In this document: positions 26,314-35,849 of the stretch, one piece after another
Layout of the letters: each line of letters opens with the position of its first letter
Position numbering within the stretch: the first letter of the stretch is position 1
Origin: Rhodopirellula sp. SM50
GTDB lineage: Bacteria > Planctomycetota > Planctomycetia > Pirellulales > Pirellulaceae
Length of the DNA stretch: 64,000 bases
Assembly: GCF_002289565.1 (NCBI RefSeq)
Contig: NZ_NTFY01000076.1
Coordinates: forward strand, 1-64,000
Reading direction: 5' to 3'
The notes under the pieces: generated by a model
The model's database searches: none
Seen by the model: the letters and a program-made list of their open reading frames with translations, nothing else
What the model was told of the DNA's origin: nothing
Translations under genes and position numbers: made by a program

Positions 26314-26384
26314 TGCTGTGCATCACATTCTGAAAGGTCCCTGAGACCGATCGGCGTTGTTCGTCGCGATGCGATGGGCAAGAA

Positions 26385-26581
26385 GGTTGGTCAAAAAATT
26401 GGTTGGTCAAAAAATTGGTTGGTCAAAAAATTGGTTGGTCAAAAAATAAGATAAGCGACACTGTACACGAGTACGAGTGAATCAATCAGAATCAACCACA
26501 AAGGCCGTGCTGAACCTCAGTTGTCGATTCACGGTCGCGTTGGGGAACGCTTCATTTTTTGACCACCAAATTTTTTGACCC
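26385..26581. repeat. 16-bp tandem repeat with inverted partner copies
   Basis: GGTTGGTCAAAAAATT is repeated four times at 26385-26448, the last copy ending ATA. At 26554-26581 the complement appears as ATTTTTTGACCACCAAATTT with TTTGACCC, nearly two inverted units. Transcripts across the 105-bp spacer could fold into a long A/U-rich stem. The 394-bp gap 26314-26707 holds no other feature I can support. Confidence 0.85.
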
Positions 26582-26707
26582 ATTTCTCGGCGTCCAACGG
26601 GCGTAATGAATCAAAGATGGTGGCGTTCAGCGAGAATTGTCGGAAAAGAGTGTCGACTTGTCTGACGGAACCGGCACCGAATCCACTTCATTTTCTTGTC
26701 ACCCATT

Positions 26708-29700
26708 TCACTCGCCGAAGACGACGGCCTGGTACAGGTGGAACGTGCCTTTGCCGTCCAAACCGATCCGGATGTATTGCCCCTTGGTGTCTGCGGGGAA
26801 ATCGATCATCCACTCGCCCTTGAGTTTGTCGGCTTTCCAGACCTGGTCGTACGACTGGCCATCCATGCTGACCCAGACCGTCAGCCCTTCGGCTCGGGAG
26901 TAGAACTGCTGGGACAAACGGTTTCGCAGCAACAGGTGTTTGAGCGTCGCGGGTTCCTTCAGCCGAAGGGTGACGTAAGGCGACTGCACGTCGTGGTCGC
27001 TGTGGAAGGCGAAATCGAATCCCTCGCGGCCGACGGGCGTCAGCAACAGGTGGGGGTCGGAGTTCCAGGTGCCGTTGCCAAAGTTCCGTCCCAGTTTGAT
27101 GGCTGCATCGTGAGAGATTTCGGGCACGCCGTTGTGCGACCGCAGTTTCGGCTCGGTGCGGTACTTGGCACTCGTCCATCCGCCACGCTGTGACAGCTTG
27201 CTGATCGCACGTTGCGAGGACAGGTAGGCGAGCAGGTCCAATACTTGGATCGGCGCGATTTGTTTGACCAATCCTTCGGGCATCGAACTGGCCTTCATCG
27301 GTTTTTCGATCTCGATGTCGTCCAGGGGAATATCGACCTGTTTGCCGTTGGCGATTCCCAGCGAAAGGGTGTCATCGGTTTTTGCGATCACAAATCCGTT
27401 GAAGGTATCGCCGTCGACGGTCAGGATATTGACCGTCTCGTAGCCTTTGCTGATCTCGGCATTGGGCATCACGATCGAGCGGATGATTTTTTCTTTGTCG
27501 AACCGCGATCCGATATCGGACAGGTCCGGTCCGAACTTCTTGCCCAGGTCGCCGATCTGGTGACAGGCCGAGCAGACTTGTTTGAACACGTCTTCCCCAC
27601 GGCCGGCGTTTCCACCGCGCAGCCCGGCCAGGGTTTTGATGGCCGCGTTTCGGTCCGCTTCGGATGCATCGACGTCATCGGCGATTTCAAGCGGGATGAC
27701 GGCAGCGCCGCCAGGGCCTGCCATGCGTTGGAATCGCAAGAAGTAATTCTTGGCTTGCTCGGAACTGTTGGCCAGGAAGTTGTCGGATTTTTGAGCTTCC
27801 GACCACGCCGGTTCCAGCGCGTGCAAGGTGTGTTCGAGCGTGTAATCGATCCAGTAGTCGACCGGATGATCGGTCACCGCCAACGCCAATTCGGTCGCGT
27901 CGGGGGTGTCCAGGAAGCTGATTCCGCGCAGGGCTTCCAGTCGAACACGCGGGTGCGGATCGGAAGTTGCGGCTGCCAGATAGTCGTGGGCGGCATCGAT
28001 CCGCAGAATTTCGTTGGTGACGGTATGAATGGCCGCGGCGCGGGCTCGATAGTCGTTCGATGCCAAGACGCGGTCGATCAGATCCGTGTCGACGCTTCGA
28101 AAGCTCTCTTGAATCCACATCGCTTCACATAGCCGTCGTGGATCCTCCGTGTCGGCGATCCAGTTCGCAATCGCTGCCAACACGTTGTCTTGCGGGCGGT
28201 CGCGCAAGACGCGTCGCACCCGATAGCGGGTGCGCAGTTCCGGCACCAGCAGCTGATCGAGCAATTCGACTTCGCTGAGCTGGGTCAAATCGACGATCGG
28301 TAACAACGGTTTGTTCTTGTTGACCAGACGATAGACACGGCCGTGCGTGTGGTCTCGGTTGGGGTCCCGTTGGGAGTACTGCATGTGACCGATCAACGCG
28401 TTGCACCAGTCGCCGAACCAAACCGCTCCATCGGGTCCGATTTTGGGATCGACGGGGCGAAAGATCATGTCGGTCGAGGACAGCAGGTCGGCGACCCGTT
28501 CGCCCTCGTAGCCCGCGCCGTCGCTTTCGTAACGAAGGTTGAATCGCGGCATGCCGTGCATATTGATCACGCAGGCATAAATGAATTGTCCCTGCATCTC
28601 GTCGGGCAGATGTCGTGACAACAGGAACTCGTTGCCGACGGCCGGACGCATGCCCTCGTTATCAAAGACCGGTCGGAGCGTCTTGCGGGTGTCGACCTCT
28701 TTGCCGGCCAGCGGGGCGATCCAATGTTGTTTCGCGTTTGTCCCGTCGCCGACGATCCCGTTGCCCCACTCGTCAAAGACCAGGCACCAGGGGTTCCCGT
28801 AACCCGGTGTGCGATAGTGGAGGACCCGTTGCGAGATCGGATCGAAAACGTAGGCACCGGCGGTGCTCTTGTTGCGGAACGGACCCCAGGGCGTTTCCAG
28901 CGTGGTCGACAGCGAGACGCCTTCGAGCATGTGCAACTGGCCGCCGTGGGAAAACTCCCAGGCGCCCATGGTGTGGTGCGTGTCATCGGTGGCGATGCCG
29001 TCGATCAATTGAATCACTTCATCGGCTTGGTCATCACCGTCGTTGTCCTTGAGAAACAGGATTCGCGGTTCGTCCACCACCAGAACGCCGCCGTCATAGA
29101 ACTCGAATCCGGTCGGGCAGATCAGCTTGTCGTAGAATGTCTTGCAGACGTCCGCTTTGCCATCGCCGTCGGTGTCTTCGAAGATCAACAGCCGGTCGTT
29201 CGGCGGCGCCGCGCCCGGTTGCCATTGCGGATAGTTGGCCATGCACGAGACCCACAAGCGGCCCTTGGCGTCGAAGGCGATTTGATTGGGATTGGCCAGT
29301 TCGGGGAATTCACGTTCGGACGCGAACAGTTGGACTTCCATCCCGTCGGGAACCGTCATCATGTCGATCGATTCTTCGGGCGTCGGATAAACGAGTTGCT
29401 GCGGTTCTCGCATCTTGCGAAAGTTCTCGTCACGCGTTCCGAACATCGTTTCGGGGGTGACGACCTCGCCGGTGCCGGAGTCGTCCGGCCGGTCGGCGAC
29501 AGGTTTGCCCTGGGCCAGATCCCAAATGTATTGGTCTCGTACGGCGACCATCTCTCGAATCTTGCGGTATTCGCTCGGGAAGGTCTCGGTGTCCCAGGTG
29601 CGGCGACCGCCGTAGACGTACCAGCCGTTGAGCATCCGGTAGTCTTGCAGGTGTAGCCACGATTTGTCGTTGACCCACTTTTGCACCAACTGAAACTGGT

Positions 29701-30439
29701 CGTCGTCGAACGATTGCGAATCGCTGAAGAGCGCGCGATCGAGCAATTGCGACACCCAGCGGTCACCGCGTTCGTTCAGATGCAGCCCGTTGATGGTGTA
29801 TTGGGTTCCCGGTTCGGCGTCAAAGGCTGCTTTGGATTCGCTGAACAGGTCGACGAACGGCAGGTTTTCTTCGGCAGCGAGTTTTTCGATGGCGTCGCGG
29901 TAGATCTTCATCGCCGCGTTCCGCTCGCCGGCATCGGGATGCAGGGGATGGCCGGTGGATTCAAACGCGATCGGGCTGACGAGCACGAATTGCGCTTTGC
30001 CGCCGGAATAGATCGCGTTCATCTGGGACAAATAGTCGCGATAGGCAGCGACAAAGGCGGCGACGGTCGCGTCGTCGGTGCCGGCGTAAGATTCGTTGGC
30101 GCCGAAGAAACACAGGTAGGCCTCGGGGCCAAAGACGGCCAGTGGATCGTCGATCTTGGTGTAGCTGCCCGGCCGCTGGCGGTTGCCGACTTCATCAGCC
30201 GGCCAACAGAAATTACGGAACCGGATGTTCGTGCCAGCGTGCCGCAACTGCAGTCGGGTTTCAAAGTTCCCGTACAGGTTCATCCGCTCGCCGAGCGAGT
30301 TGCCGACCAGTGCCAGTTTGATTCCCTCCCGCAGCTGCAGTGCGGGGGATTCCGCCGATGCGATCGGGGACGCGATAAACAGCTGGCATGCGGCCAGAAA
30401 GACGGAGAGGGATGCCGAGAGATAGCCGAGACGTCTCAT
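26708..30439 (-). CDS. Secreted SGNH-PVC dehydrogenase-HEAT-haem protein
   Basis: This is a 1243-residue exported protein with a signal peptide at residues 1-29. Residues 38-250 are an SGNH hydrolase-like domain: block I LVGNSLGERM with Ser48, RNFCWPADE, CFFGANES and INGLHLNERG. Residues 340-760 are the PVC-type membrane-bound dehydrogenase propeller (VQLFASEREFPELANPNQIA, EDTDGDGKADVCK). HEAT repeats follow to about 900. A haem domain has VFKQVCSACHQIGDLGKKFG at about 955. The last 150 residues are a beta-sandwich resembling a discoidin-like module. All parts sit in one chain, the complete version of the two split systems in this window. It is divergent from the YdcF gene. Confidence 0.88.
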   Translation of the reverse strand: MRRLGYLSASLSVFLAACQLFIASPIASAESPALQLREGIKLALVGNSLGERMNLYGNFETRLQLRHAGTNIRFRNFCWPADEVGNRQRPGSYTKIDDPLAVFGPEAYLCFFGANESYAGTDDATVAAFVAAYRDYLSQMNAIYSGGKAQFVLVSPIAFESTGHPLHPDAGERNAAMKIYRDAIEKLAAEENLPFVDLFSESKAAFDAEPGTQYTINGLHLNERGDRWVSQLLDRALFSDSQSFDDDQFQLVQKWVNDKSWLHLQDYRMLNGWYVYGGRRTWDTETFPSEYRKIREMVAVRDQYIWDLAQGKPVADRPDDSGTGEVVTPETMFGTRDENFRKMREPQQLVYPTPEESIDMMTVPDGMEVQLFASEREFPELANPNQIAFDAKGRLWVSCMANYPQWQPGAAPPNDRLLIFEDTDGDGKADVCKTFYDKLICPTGFEFYDGGVLVVDEPRILFLKDNDGDDQADEVIQLIDGIATDDTHHTMGAWEFSHGGQLHMLEGVSLSTTLETPWGPFRNKSTAGAYVFDPISQRVLHYRTPGYGNPWCLVFDEWGNGIVGDGTNAKQHWIAPLAGKEVDTRKTLRPVFDNEGMRPAVGNEFLLSRHLPDEMQGQFIYACVINMHGMPRFNLRYESDGAGYEGERVADLLSSTDMIFRPVDPKIGPDGAVWFGDWCNALIGHMQYSQRDPNRDHTHGRVYRLVNKNKPLLPIVDLTQLSEVELLDQLLVPELRTRYRVRRVLRDRPQDNVLAAIANWIADTEDPRRLCEAMWIQESFRSVDTDLIDRVLASNDYRARAAAIHTVTNEILRIDAAHDYLAAATSDPHPRVRLEALRGISFLDTPDATELALAVTDHPVDYWIDYTLEHTLHALEPAWSEAQKSDNFLANSSEQAKNYFLRFQRMAGPGGAAVIPLEIADDVDASEADRNAAIKTLAGLRGGNAGRGEDVFKQVCSACHQIGDLGKKFGPDLSDIGSRFDKEKIIRSIVMPNAEISKGYETVNILTVDGDTFNGFVIAKTDDTLSLGIANGKQVDIPLDDIEIEKPMKASSMPEGLVKQIAPIQVLDLLAYLSSQRAISKLSQRGGWTSAKYRTEPKLRSHNGVPEISHDAAIKLGRNFGNGTWNSDPHLLLTPVGREGFDFAFHSDHDVQSPYVTLRLKEPATLKHLLLRNRLSQQFYSRAEGLTVWVSMDGQSYDQVWKADKLKGEWMIDFPADTKGQYIRIGLDGKGTFHLYQAVVFGE

Positions 30440-30788
30440 GGGGGACCTGGATAGAAAAACTTGGACGGATAGCCGGATCGAATACGAATTGAAAAACGTT
30501 TCGGATCGGCCCCGATGGGGAGGCAGGATTCAACAGAACGGACAGAAATCCACGTTCCAGAGCAACAGTATAACCCGCCTCGGAAAAAAAGCGTCACCGG
30601 GCATTTTGTCCCCTCGATCGAATCGTTCGCCGAGGGGTTCGCCGACGCGGATCGGGATGCAACTTTTTCAGCCACAACCGCTATCGAGCAGCTATGCTTG
30701 GCGCGACCGACCCGCAAATCCGTTGCGAGGAACGTCATCCTGCCGCCGACATGAACCATCGAACCTCGAACAAGGAACACCACCAACC
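30440..30788. promoter_or_regulatory. Divergent intergenic region, no recognisable element
   Basis: These 349 bp separate the divergent SGNH-dehydrogenase and YdcF-like genes and must contain at least one promoter. I see no repeat-family member and no clear operator. The region includes the run CGGAAAAAAAGCG at about 30580. Nothing more can be supported. Confidence 0.3.
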
Positions 30789-31745
30789 ATGGGCTCGCGT
30801 GATGAAGCCTCCGACCCACCGGGGCCGCCGGATTCGTCGGCAACGTCGAATGGATGGTTCAAAGCATGGGCGGTTGGCATCGGCGCCGCCGGCGCGTTGG
30901 CACTGCTGCTGATCGTCTGGACGGGAGTGCAAGGGGGAAGGTCGCCGGCGGAGCGTGCCGCCACCAGCCTGGCCATGCCGGTCGCGTTGATCTGGCTGCT
31001 GTTGTTCGCCGGCATGATCGCCAATGGGATCCGCAAGCAAACGCGGTTGGCGACCTTGTTTGGACTCGCTTGGTTGGCCGTGGGAATCACGTTCAACGGC
31101 TCGGTCGCCGGCCGCTTCTTGCGTTCGCTGGAGTATCCTGTGGCGTCCGATCCGGCAGCGAATCTGGAGTCGACGCTGGATGCGGTGGTCCTGCTCGGTG
31201 GCTACGCCGCCGACAACCGATTCGAGGTTCCCCAGCTTGGCAACGACGGTCAGCGGCTGTTGTTCGCCGCCCAGCTCTGGCATGCGGGCAAGACGAAAAC
31301 GCTGATCAGCACCGGAACGGCAACCGGTGATGCCCGGGATCCGTCGCTGATCGGGCGTGAATTGTTGACGTCCATCGGTGTTCCCGATCACGTCATCTTT
31401 GAGGTGTCGGGCGTCAACACCGATGCGGAAATGGTGCATTTAAAAGCCTTTTTTGAAGATCCGCCGGATCAGTGGCTGCAGCTCGTCGGGGCGACGAGGG
31501 ACCAATTCAGTGCAGGCCCACAGGCGGGCGGCCCCTCGATCGGGCTGGTCACCTCTGCCGTCCATCTGTCCAGGGCCATGCGATTGGCGGACAAGCGGGG
31601 GGTGACGTTTGCCCCGCTGGGCTGCGATTTCAATGGGCGGCCGGCTGGCCGGTTCGAGCTCCGCGATTTGATCCCCTCTTCCGGCGCGGGGAAAACGTTT
31701 GCGGTCGCATTAAAGGAGCAACTGGCGCGAATTGTGGGAAGGTGA
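30789..31745 (+). CDS. YdcF/SanA-like DUF218 membrane protein
   Basis: This is a 318-residue protein. I chose the ATG at 30789 (MGSRDEASDPPGPP). Three hydrophobic segments lie within residues 25-115 (AVGIGAAGALALLLIVWTG, ALIWLLLFAGMIANG, LFGLAWLAVGITFNG). The DUF218 domain follows: DAVVLLGGYAAD, then a phosphate-loop-like LISTGTATGDAR and the closing LVTSAVHLSRAMRLADKRG. The family includes ElyC and SanA, linked to envelope and peptidoglycan precursor functions, but the reaction is not settled. Confidence 0.85.
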   Translation: MGSRDEASDPPGPPDSSATSNGWFKAWAVGIGAAGALALLLIVWTGVQGGRSPAERAATSLAMPVALIWLLLFAGMIANGIRKQTRLATLFGLAWLAVGITFNGSVAGRFLRSLEYPVASDPAANLESTLDAVVLLGGYAADNRFEVPQLGNDGQRLLFAAQLWHAGKTKTLISTGTATGDARDPSLIGRELLTSIGVPDHVIFEVSGVNTDAEMVHLKAFFEDPPDQWLQLVGATRDQFSAGPQAGGPSIGLVTSAVHLSRAMRLADKRGVTFAPLGCDFNGRPAGRFELRDLIPSSGAGKTFAVALKEQLARIVGR

Positions 31746-32480
31746 AAGGGGGGGGAGTAATGCCCGCAAAACTCGTGATCACGCGAGATTTCGATTGGGA
31801 ATTCACTTGTCACACCCGTAGAATGAGGTAGCAACAAACCATTGGGTCCTCTCGCGAGGTGTCAGGGAGCCGCTCAGTGGGCATTTTCGGCGGGTAAAGC
31901 CGGCGGAGGTCCGCCAGCAGGGATGTTTTGATCCACCAGATTGACATGTTTTCGAGAAAAGAGCGGGCAGTTGGCGATTTTTGAGTACTTCGGTGACATT
32001 CCTCGTCAACTTGCTCCCCCTTGGGGTGTGACAAGACCGTCCAGACGTAGTGACAGTATCTATTTCTGTGTGCGAATATCGGTCATACTCCCAGCCACTC
32101 GAAATTAGTAGCAAAACACGCTCCAGGATGGATCGAGTTCCAAACTGGTGGTGTGGGGGCGGTGAATGGCTGCAAGCCGACATTGTTGTTTTAGAGACGC
32201 TCGTTCCGGCAGGAACGAACGAAAAAGGACGACGGTGCGGCAGGATGCCGAGTGGTCAAGACCGAAGGGTCAAGACGCTGTCCGGTTCGCCAGCCTGGTG
32301 CCGGTGAGACGAGCAGTAAGTAAGAGAAAAAGGGGTGTGGTTGGACAACAACCAAAAGCGCCCAAGCATTTGTAATTTCACATTTCTCGCCCCGCGAATT
32401 GAATTCCCCCTACTGAAGTAAGTGGTAGCGTTCGCAGGGTAGAGAGATCCCAAACCCCTGGAATCAGAAAAGGAGATTCT
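31746..32480. promoter_or_regulatory. 735-bp leader region upstream of the response regulator
   Basis: This is the longest gene-free stretch in the window and is poorer in GC than its surroundings. I find no believable gene in it. Stretches with self-complementarity include GGCGGGTAAAGCCGGCGGAG with TCCGCC near 31890, and the GGTCAAGACC / GGGTCAAGACG pair near 32255-32275. It may hold a long 5' UTR, a small RNA or a decayed gene. A strong Shine-Dalgarno AAGGAG (32470-32475) precedes the ATG at 32481. Confidence 0.4.
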
Positions 32481-33113
32481 ATGAGTAAGAATCTATTAGT
32501 TGTCGACGACCATTTGGTCATTCGAATGGGTCTGAAGGCGATGTTGGAAGGGACCGATTTGGTCGTTGCCGAAGAAGCTTGTAACGCGGCGGAAGCATTG
32601 GCGGCCGTGGAGCGCTCGGTACCGGATTGTGTGCTGATGGACATTCGCATGGACGGCGGCGATGGCCTGAACACGCTGGGACGATTGAAACTGGATCATC
32701 CCGATCTGCCGATCGTTCTTTATTCGGCTTATGACAATCCGACCTACATCGCCCGTGCGGTGGCCCTCGGAGCAGCCGGCTACGTGCTCAAATCGGCACC
32801 GCGTGACCGATTGATCGATGCCTTGAACACGGCCGCAAGCGGTGAATCGGCATGGACGCGCGAAGAATTGCGACGCGTCACCGGTGCCCTGGCGACGCCG
32901 CGATTGAGCCAAGAGTTGGACGTCCCGTTGACGCATCGCGAAAGCGAAGTGCTTCGTCAGATGGCCCAAGGCTTGACCAACAAGGAAATCGCCAAGATGC
33001 TCGGCATCAGCTACGAGACGGTCAAGGAACACGTCCAGCACATCTTGCGCAAGATCGGCGTGACCGACCGCACGCAAGCGGCTGTCTGGGCCGTGCGAAA
33101 GAACTTGGTTTGA
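32481..33113 (+). CDS. NarL/FixJ-type response regulator
   Basis: This is a 210-residue two-component regulator. The receiver domain has the acidic pair Asp10 and Asp11 (LLVVDDHL), the phospho-acceptor Asp54 (VLMDIRMDGG), a Ser at 82 in the Thr/Ser position and Lys104 (GYVLKSAPRD). The C-terminal LuxR HTH reads LTHRESEVLRQMAQGLTNKE and then IAKMLGISYETVKEHVQHIL. It should dimerise on phosphorylation and bind DNA. No histidine kinase lies nearby, so it is an orphan. The strong SD and the clean terminator point to a single-gene transcript. Confidence 0.93.
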   Translation: MSKNLLVVDDHLVIRMGLKAMLEGTDLVVAEEACNAAEALAAVERSVPDCVLMDIRMDGGDGLNTLGRLKLDHPDLPIVLYSAYDNPTYIARAVALGAAGYVLKSAPRDRLIDALNTAASGESAWTREELRRVTGALATPRLSQELDVPLTHRESEVLRQMAQGLTNKEIAKMLGISYETVKEHVQHILRKIGVTDRTQAAVWAVRKNLV

Positions 33114-33137
33114 CCCTGACGTCCAACCATCGAACCC

Positions 33138-33177
33138 AAAACGGCCGTCTCTGCCGATGCAAGACGGCCGTTTTTTT
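33138..33177 (+). terminator. Rho-independent terminator of the response regulator gene
   Basis: AAAACGGCCGTCT pairs perfectly with AGACGGCCGTTTT over an 11-nt loop and runs into TTTTTTT. It starts 25 bp after the stop codon. The U tract touches the TAA of the convergent dinB gene, and the A run before the stem could serve as a weaker U tract for the opposite strand, so it may work both ways. Confidence 0.93.
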
Positions 33178-34351
33178 ATTGGCGTTTTCTCCAGCGATGG
33201 CTGGCCGCACGGTACACCGTTTTTGCGCCCAACTGTTGCGAGAGTCGATCGACGACTTGATCGACCTTTCGTTCGGCTTGCCGTTGCAGGGGATCGTCGA
33301 ACAAGGAAAGCTGCACCGGTCGGTCCGAGGCGACCAGCGATCCGAGTGACACCCCCAGCAACCGCACTGCACGCGGTTCGCTGTGTCGCATCTGATCGAG
33401 CAACTCCGAGGCGATTTGGATGACGTCACCCGTCCGGTCGGTTGGTGATCCGGTGCTCCGTGATTTCGTGAACGTCTTGAAATCTTCTCGACGGTATTTC
33501 AGCGTGATCGTGGCCGTCTTTTGTTTGCTGGTCCGCAACCGCATCGTCGTCTGTTCGCACAGGAAACAGAGCACAGCGTGCAGCAGTTCGGCATCGGTCT
33601 GGTCGTCTGAGAACGTCCGCTCGTGGCTGATCTGTTTGGCATGGCGGTCTGGCACGACCGCGCGGGAATCGATGCCGTTGGCCAATTTCCAGAGATGGTC
33701 TCCCCAATCCCCGAGATGGGACACCAACAGCGAGAGATCGTAGCGGCGGATGTCTCGTATCGTCTTCAGCCCCAAGCGATGCAGCCGATGTTGCCCGACC
33801 GAGCCGACGCCCCAAAGTTTTTCAACCGGCAGCGGGTCCAAGAACGCCGTCAATTCCGACTCACCGACGACGACAAATCCGTTCGGTTTGTCCAGGTCGC
33901 TGGCAATCTTGGCGACAAACTTTCGCGGCGCGATTCCGACGCTGGCGGTCAGTTGCAGTTCGTCTTGAATCGCATCCTTGATCCGACGCCCGACCGTCTC
34001 GGCATCGCCATGCAATCGCTCGGTGCCGGAAACATCCAGAAACGCTTCGTCCAAAGACAACGGTTGGATGATCGGTGTGAACCGCCCAAAGATCTCTCGA
34101 ACCTGTCGCCCCACCTCGACATAGTCAGACATCCGGCAGCGGACGAAGACTGCATGCGGACAAAGCTGGGCGGCGCGACGGCCCGGCATCGCGCTGTGGA
34201 TCCCATACTCACGGGCTTCATAGCTGGCCGCCGCCACCACGCCGCGCCCCGTCTTGCTGCCCCCGACGACCACCGGTTGGCCTTTCAGTTCCGGGTGATC
34301 GCGTTGTTCAATGGACGCATAAAAGGCGTCCATGTCGATGTGCAAGATCAT
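33176..34351 (-). CDS. dinB: DNA polymerase IV (Y family)
   Basis: This is a 391-residue error-prone translesion polymerase. The ATG at 34351 gives the canonical start MILHIDMDAFYASIEQRDHP with the first catalytic Asp residues. The rest of the active site is PLSLDEAFLDVSGTERL (Asp-Glu). SVGIAPRKFVAKIASDLDKP is the palm/thumb signature, and the little-finger domain follows (ERTFSDDQTD). PVQLSLFDDP near the C-terminus is a beta-clamp-binding motif of QLSLF type. It overlaps the upstream deaminase stop by 4 bp, so its translation is probably coupled to that gene, not under its own LexA-type control. Confidence 0.94.
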   Translation of the reverse strand: MILHIDMDAFYASIEQRDHPELKGQPVVVGGSKTGRGVVAAASYEAREYGIHSAMPGRRAAQLCPHAVFVRCRMSDYVEVGRQVREIFGRFTPIIQPLSLDEAFLDVSGTERLHGDAETVGRRIKDAIQDELQLTASVGIAPRKFVAKIASDLDKPNGFVVVGESELTAFLDPLPVEKLWGVGSVGQHRLHRLGLKTIRDIRRYDLSLLVSHLGDWGDHLWKLANGIDSRAVVPDRHAKQISHERTFSDDQTDAELLHAVLCFLCEQTTMRLRTSKQKTATITLKYRREDFKTFTKSRSTGSPTDRTGDVIQIASELLDQMRHSEPRAVRLLGVSLGSLVASDRPVQLSLFDDPLQRQAERKVDQVVDRLSQQLGAKTVYRAASHRWRKRQ

Positions 34352-35586
34352 GGCATTCGACCCCGCAGGATCGTGGTCTTGATCCAGCGATCGTCCCAGG
34401 CAAACATCAACGTCGACAACGGCTGGGGGGAGTCTCGCCAAGGGAGGTCCGGTCGGATGACCAGCAAATCGGCGGAGCAACCGACGGCGACGCGACCAGC
34501 GTCGGTCCAACCCAACGCATCGGCGTTACCCGCGGTGATTTGGTGCCAAGCCTGGGCCGCGGTCGGGATCCACGCCGAATCATCAACCCCCCGACCCGCC
34601 GTCATTGAAATCCGTGCTGCCGTTTCAATCATCGCGCGGCCGACGCGAACCATGCTCCGCTCAAACCCTGCGCCGATGTCGCTGCCGAGCGTCAACGTGA
34701 TTCCGTGGGAAAGGTGCGAATGGCGGTTCATCATCCCGCTGCCGAGAAAGGAATTGGCCGTCGGACAATGGGCGATAATGCCGCCTTGCCGTGCCAGACG
34801 AGTTTGTGAGGCCGAATCGAGGTGGATGCCATGGCCGAAAATGCTGCGTCGCGTCGCCAGTCCGGCGGCGGAGTAGACGTCAAGATAGTCTCTGCCGCCA
34901 AAACGCTGGGCAACGGCGTCGCATTCGGCGAGCGTTTCCGCCAAATGCGTTTGAATGACGGCTCCGTGCGATGCCGCCAGTGTGCCGGCATGCTCCATTA
35001 GGGTCTCGCTGCAGGAGAGAGCAAAGCGGGGTGTGACCGCGGCCGCCATCCGCTGGTCGGTCGGAAACTGTTCCAGCGTGCGAGCCACCTCGTCGGCCAA
35101 CTGCTGTGGCGGACGCAATAGCTCCGGCGGCGCGTCCCGGTCCATCATCACTTGGCCGATCACGCCCCGAAATCCGATCTCACGAAATGCTTTCAAAGCT
35201 GCCATCGTCGCGTCATGGGCCACGGTCGCGTAGGCACAAACGCCCGTGGTTCCCACCGCCAGGCATTGCCGCGCCACCCGGTCGATCATCGATCGAGCGA
35301 AATCGAGATCGTTCCAACGTCGTTCGGCGGGAAAAATCACTTCCCGCAGCCAGGGCAACAAACGCAATCCGGCCACACCGATGACGTCAAATTGGGGCAG
35401 ATGAAGGTGGGCGTCGATGAATCCGGGGCAAATCAGGGTATCGGGATCACCCTGATCGACGCGGCCCGACACGTTTTGGAATTCGACGCCGACGATTCGG
35501 TCCTCGGCAATCTGGACGATTCCCGGTCGGATCGTGGCATGCCCATCGGGCTGGGACTGCAGGATTTGGCCGCCAAGGGTGATCAT
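34348..35586 (-). CDS. guaD: Guanine deaminase-like amidohydrolase
   Basis: This is a 412-residue zinc or iron hydrolase of the subtype III amidohydrolase superfamily. The ATG at 35586 (MITLGGQILQSQPDG) gives the normal family start; the open frame extends to 35712 without conserved sequence. Motifs match guanine deaminase: CPGFIDAHLHLPQFDVIG, a metal His in VIQTHLAE, FGHGIHLD, HCPTANSFLGSGMM and LGSDIGAGFERSMV. Guanine would be converted to xanthine. Related enzymes deaminate 8-oxoguanine or other aminopurines, and that cannot be told from sequence alone. The stop TGA shares bases with the dinB ATG. Confidence 0.85.
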   Translation of the reverse strand: MITLGGQILQSQPDGHATIRPGIVQIAEDRIVGVEFQNVSGRVDQGDPDTLICPGFIDAHLHLPQFDVIGVAGLRLLPWLREVIFPAERRWNDLDFARSMIDRVARQCLAVGTTGVCAYATVAHDATMAALKAFREIGFRGVIGQVMMDRDAPPELLRPPQQLADEVARTLEQFPTDQRMAAAVTPRFALSCSETLMEHAGTLAASHGAVIQTHLAETLAECDAVAQRFGGRDYLDVYSAAGLATRRSIFGHGIHLDSASQTRLARQGGIIAHCPTANSFLGSGMMNRHSHLSHGITLTLGSDIGAGFERSMVRVGRAMIETAARISMTAGRGVDDSAWIPTAAQAWHQITAGNADALGWTDAGRVAVGCSADLLVIRPDLPWRDSPQPLSTLMFAWDDRWIKTTILRGRMP

Positions 35587-35849
35587 CGTGACCGGATTGT
35601 TCAGTGGAGTGGGGCGATTGGGAGGTTTGATGCCGGATGCATGTCTTTCCGGATCGGAATATCTTGCCAGGCTTGCCGAGGCTTTGGGTTCGTTACTTGT
35701 TGTGGCAATCATGCCTGATAGACGGATTCGGTACCAGTATCGCGGTCAGTTTGACTGTAGGGGATGCAACGGGCACGACGATCACCAGGGATGAGCGGAG
35801 GAAGCGCTCTTGGAGTTCCGTTCTGTTTGCCGTTGACCTATGTACGCCT

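Noticed and set aside
31803-32183. Small minus-strand frames upstream of the response regulator
   Set aside because: No domain, poor start context and composition unlike neighbours. Could be a decayed gene, but I cannot support it as coding.
32230-32320. Possible riboswitch or tRNA-like structure
   Set aside because: There are local inverted segments and a GGTTCGCC, but no cloverleaf and no recognised riboswitch core could be built.
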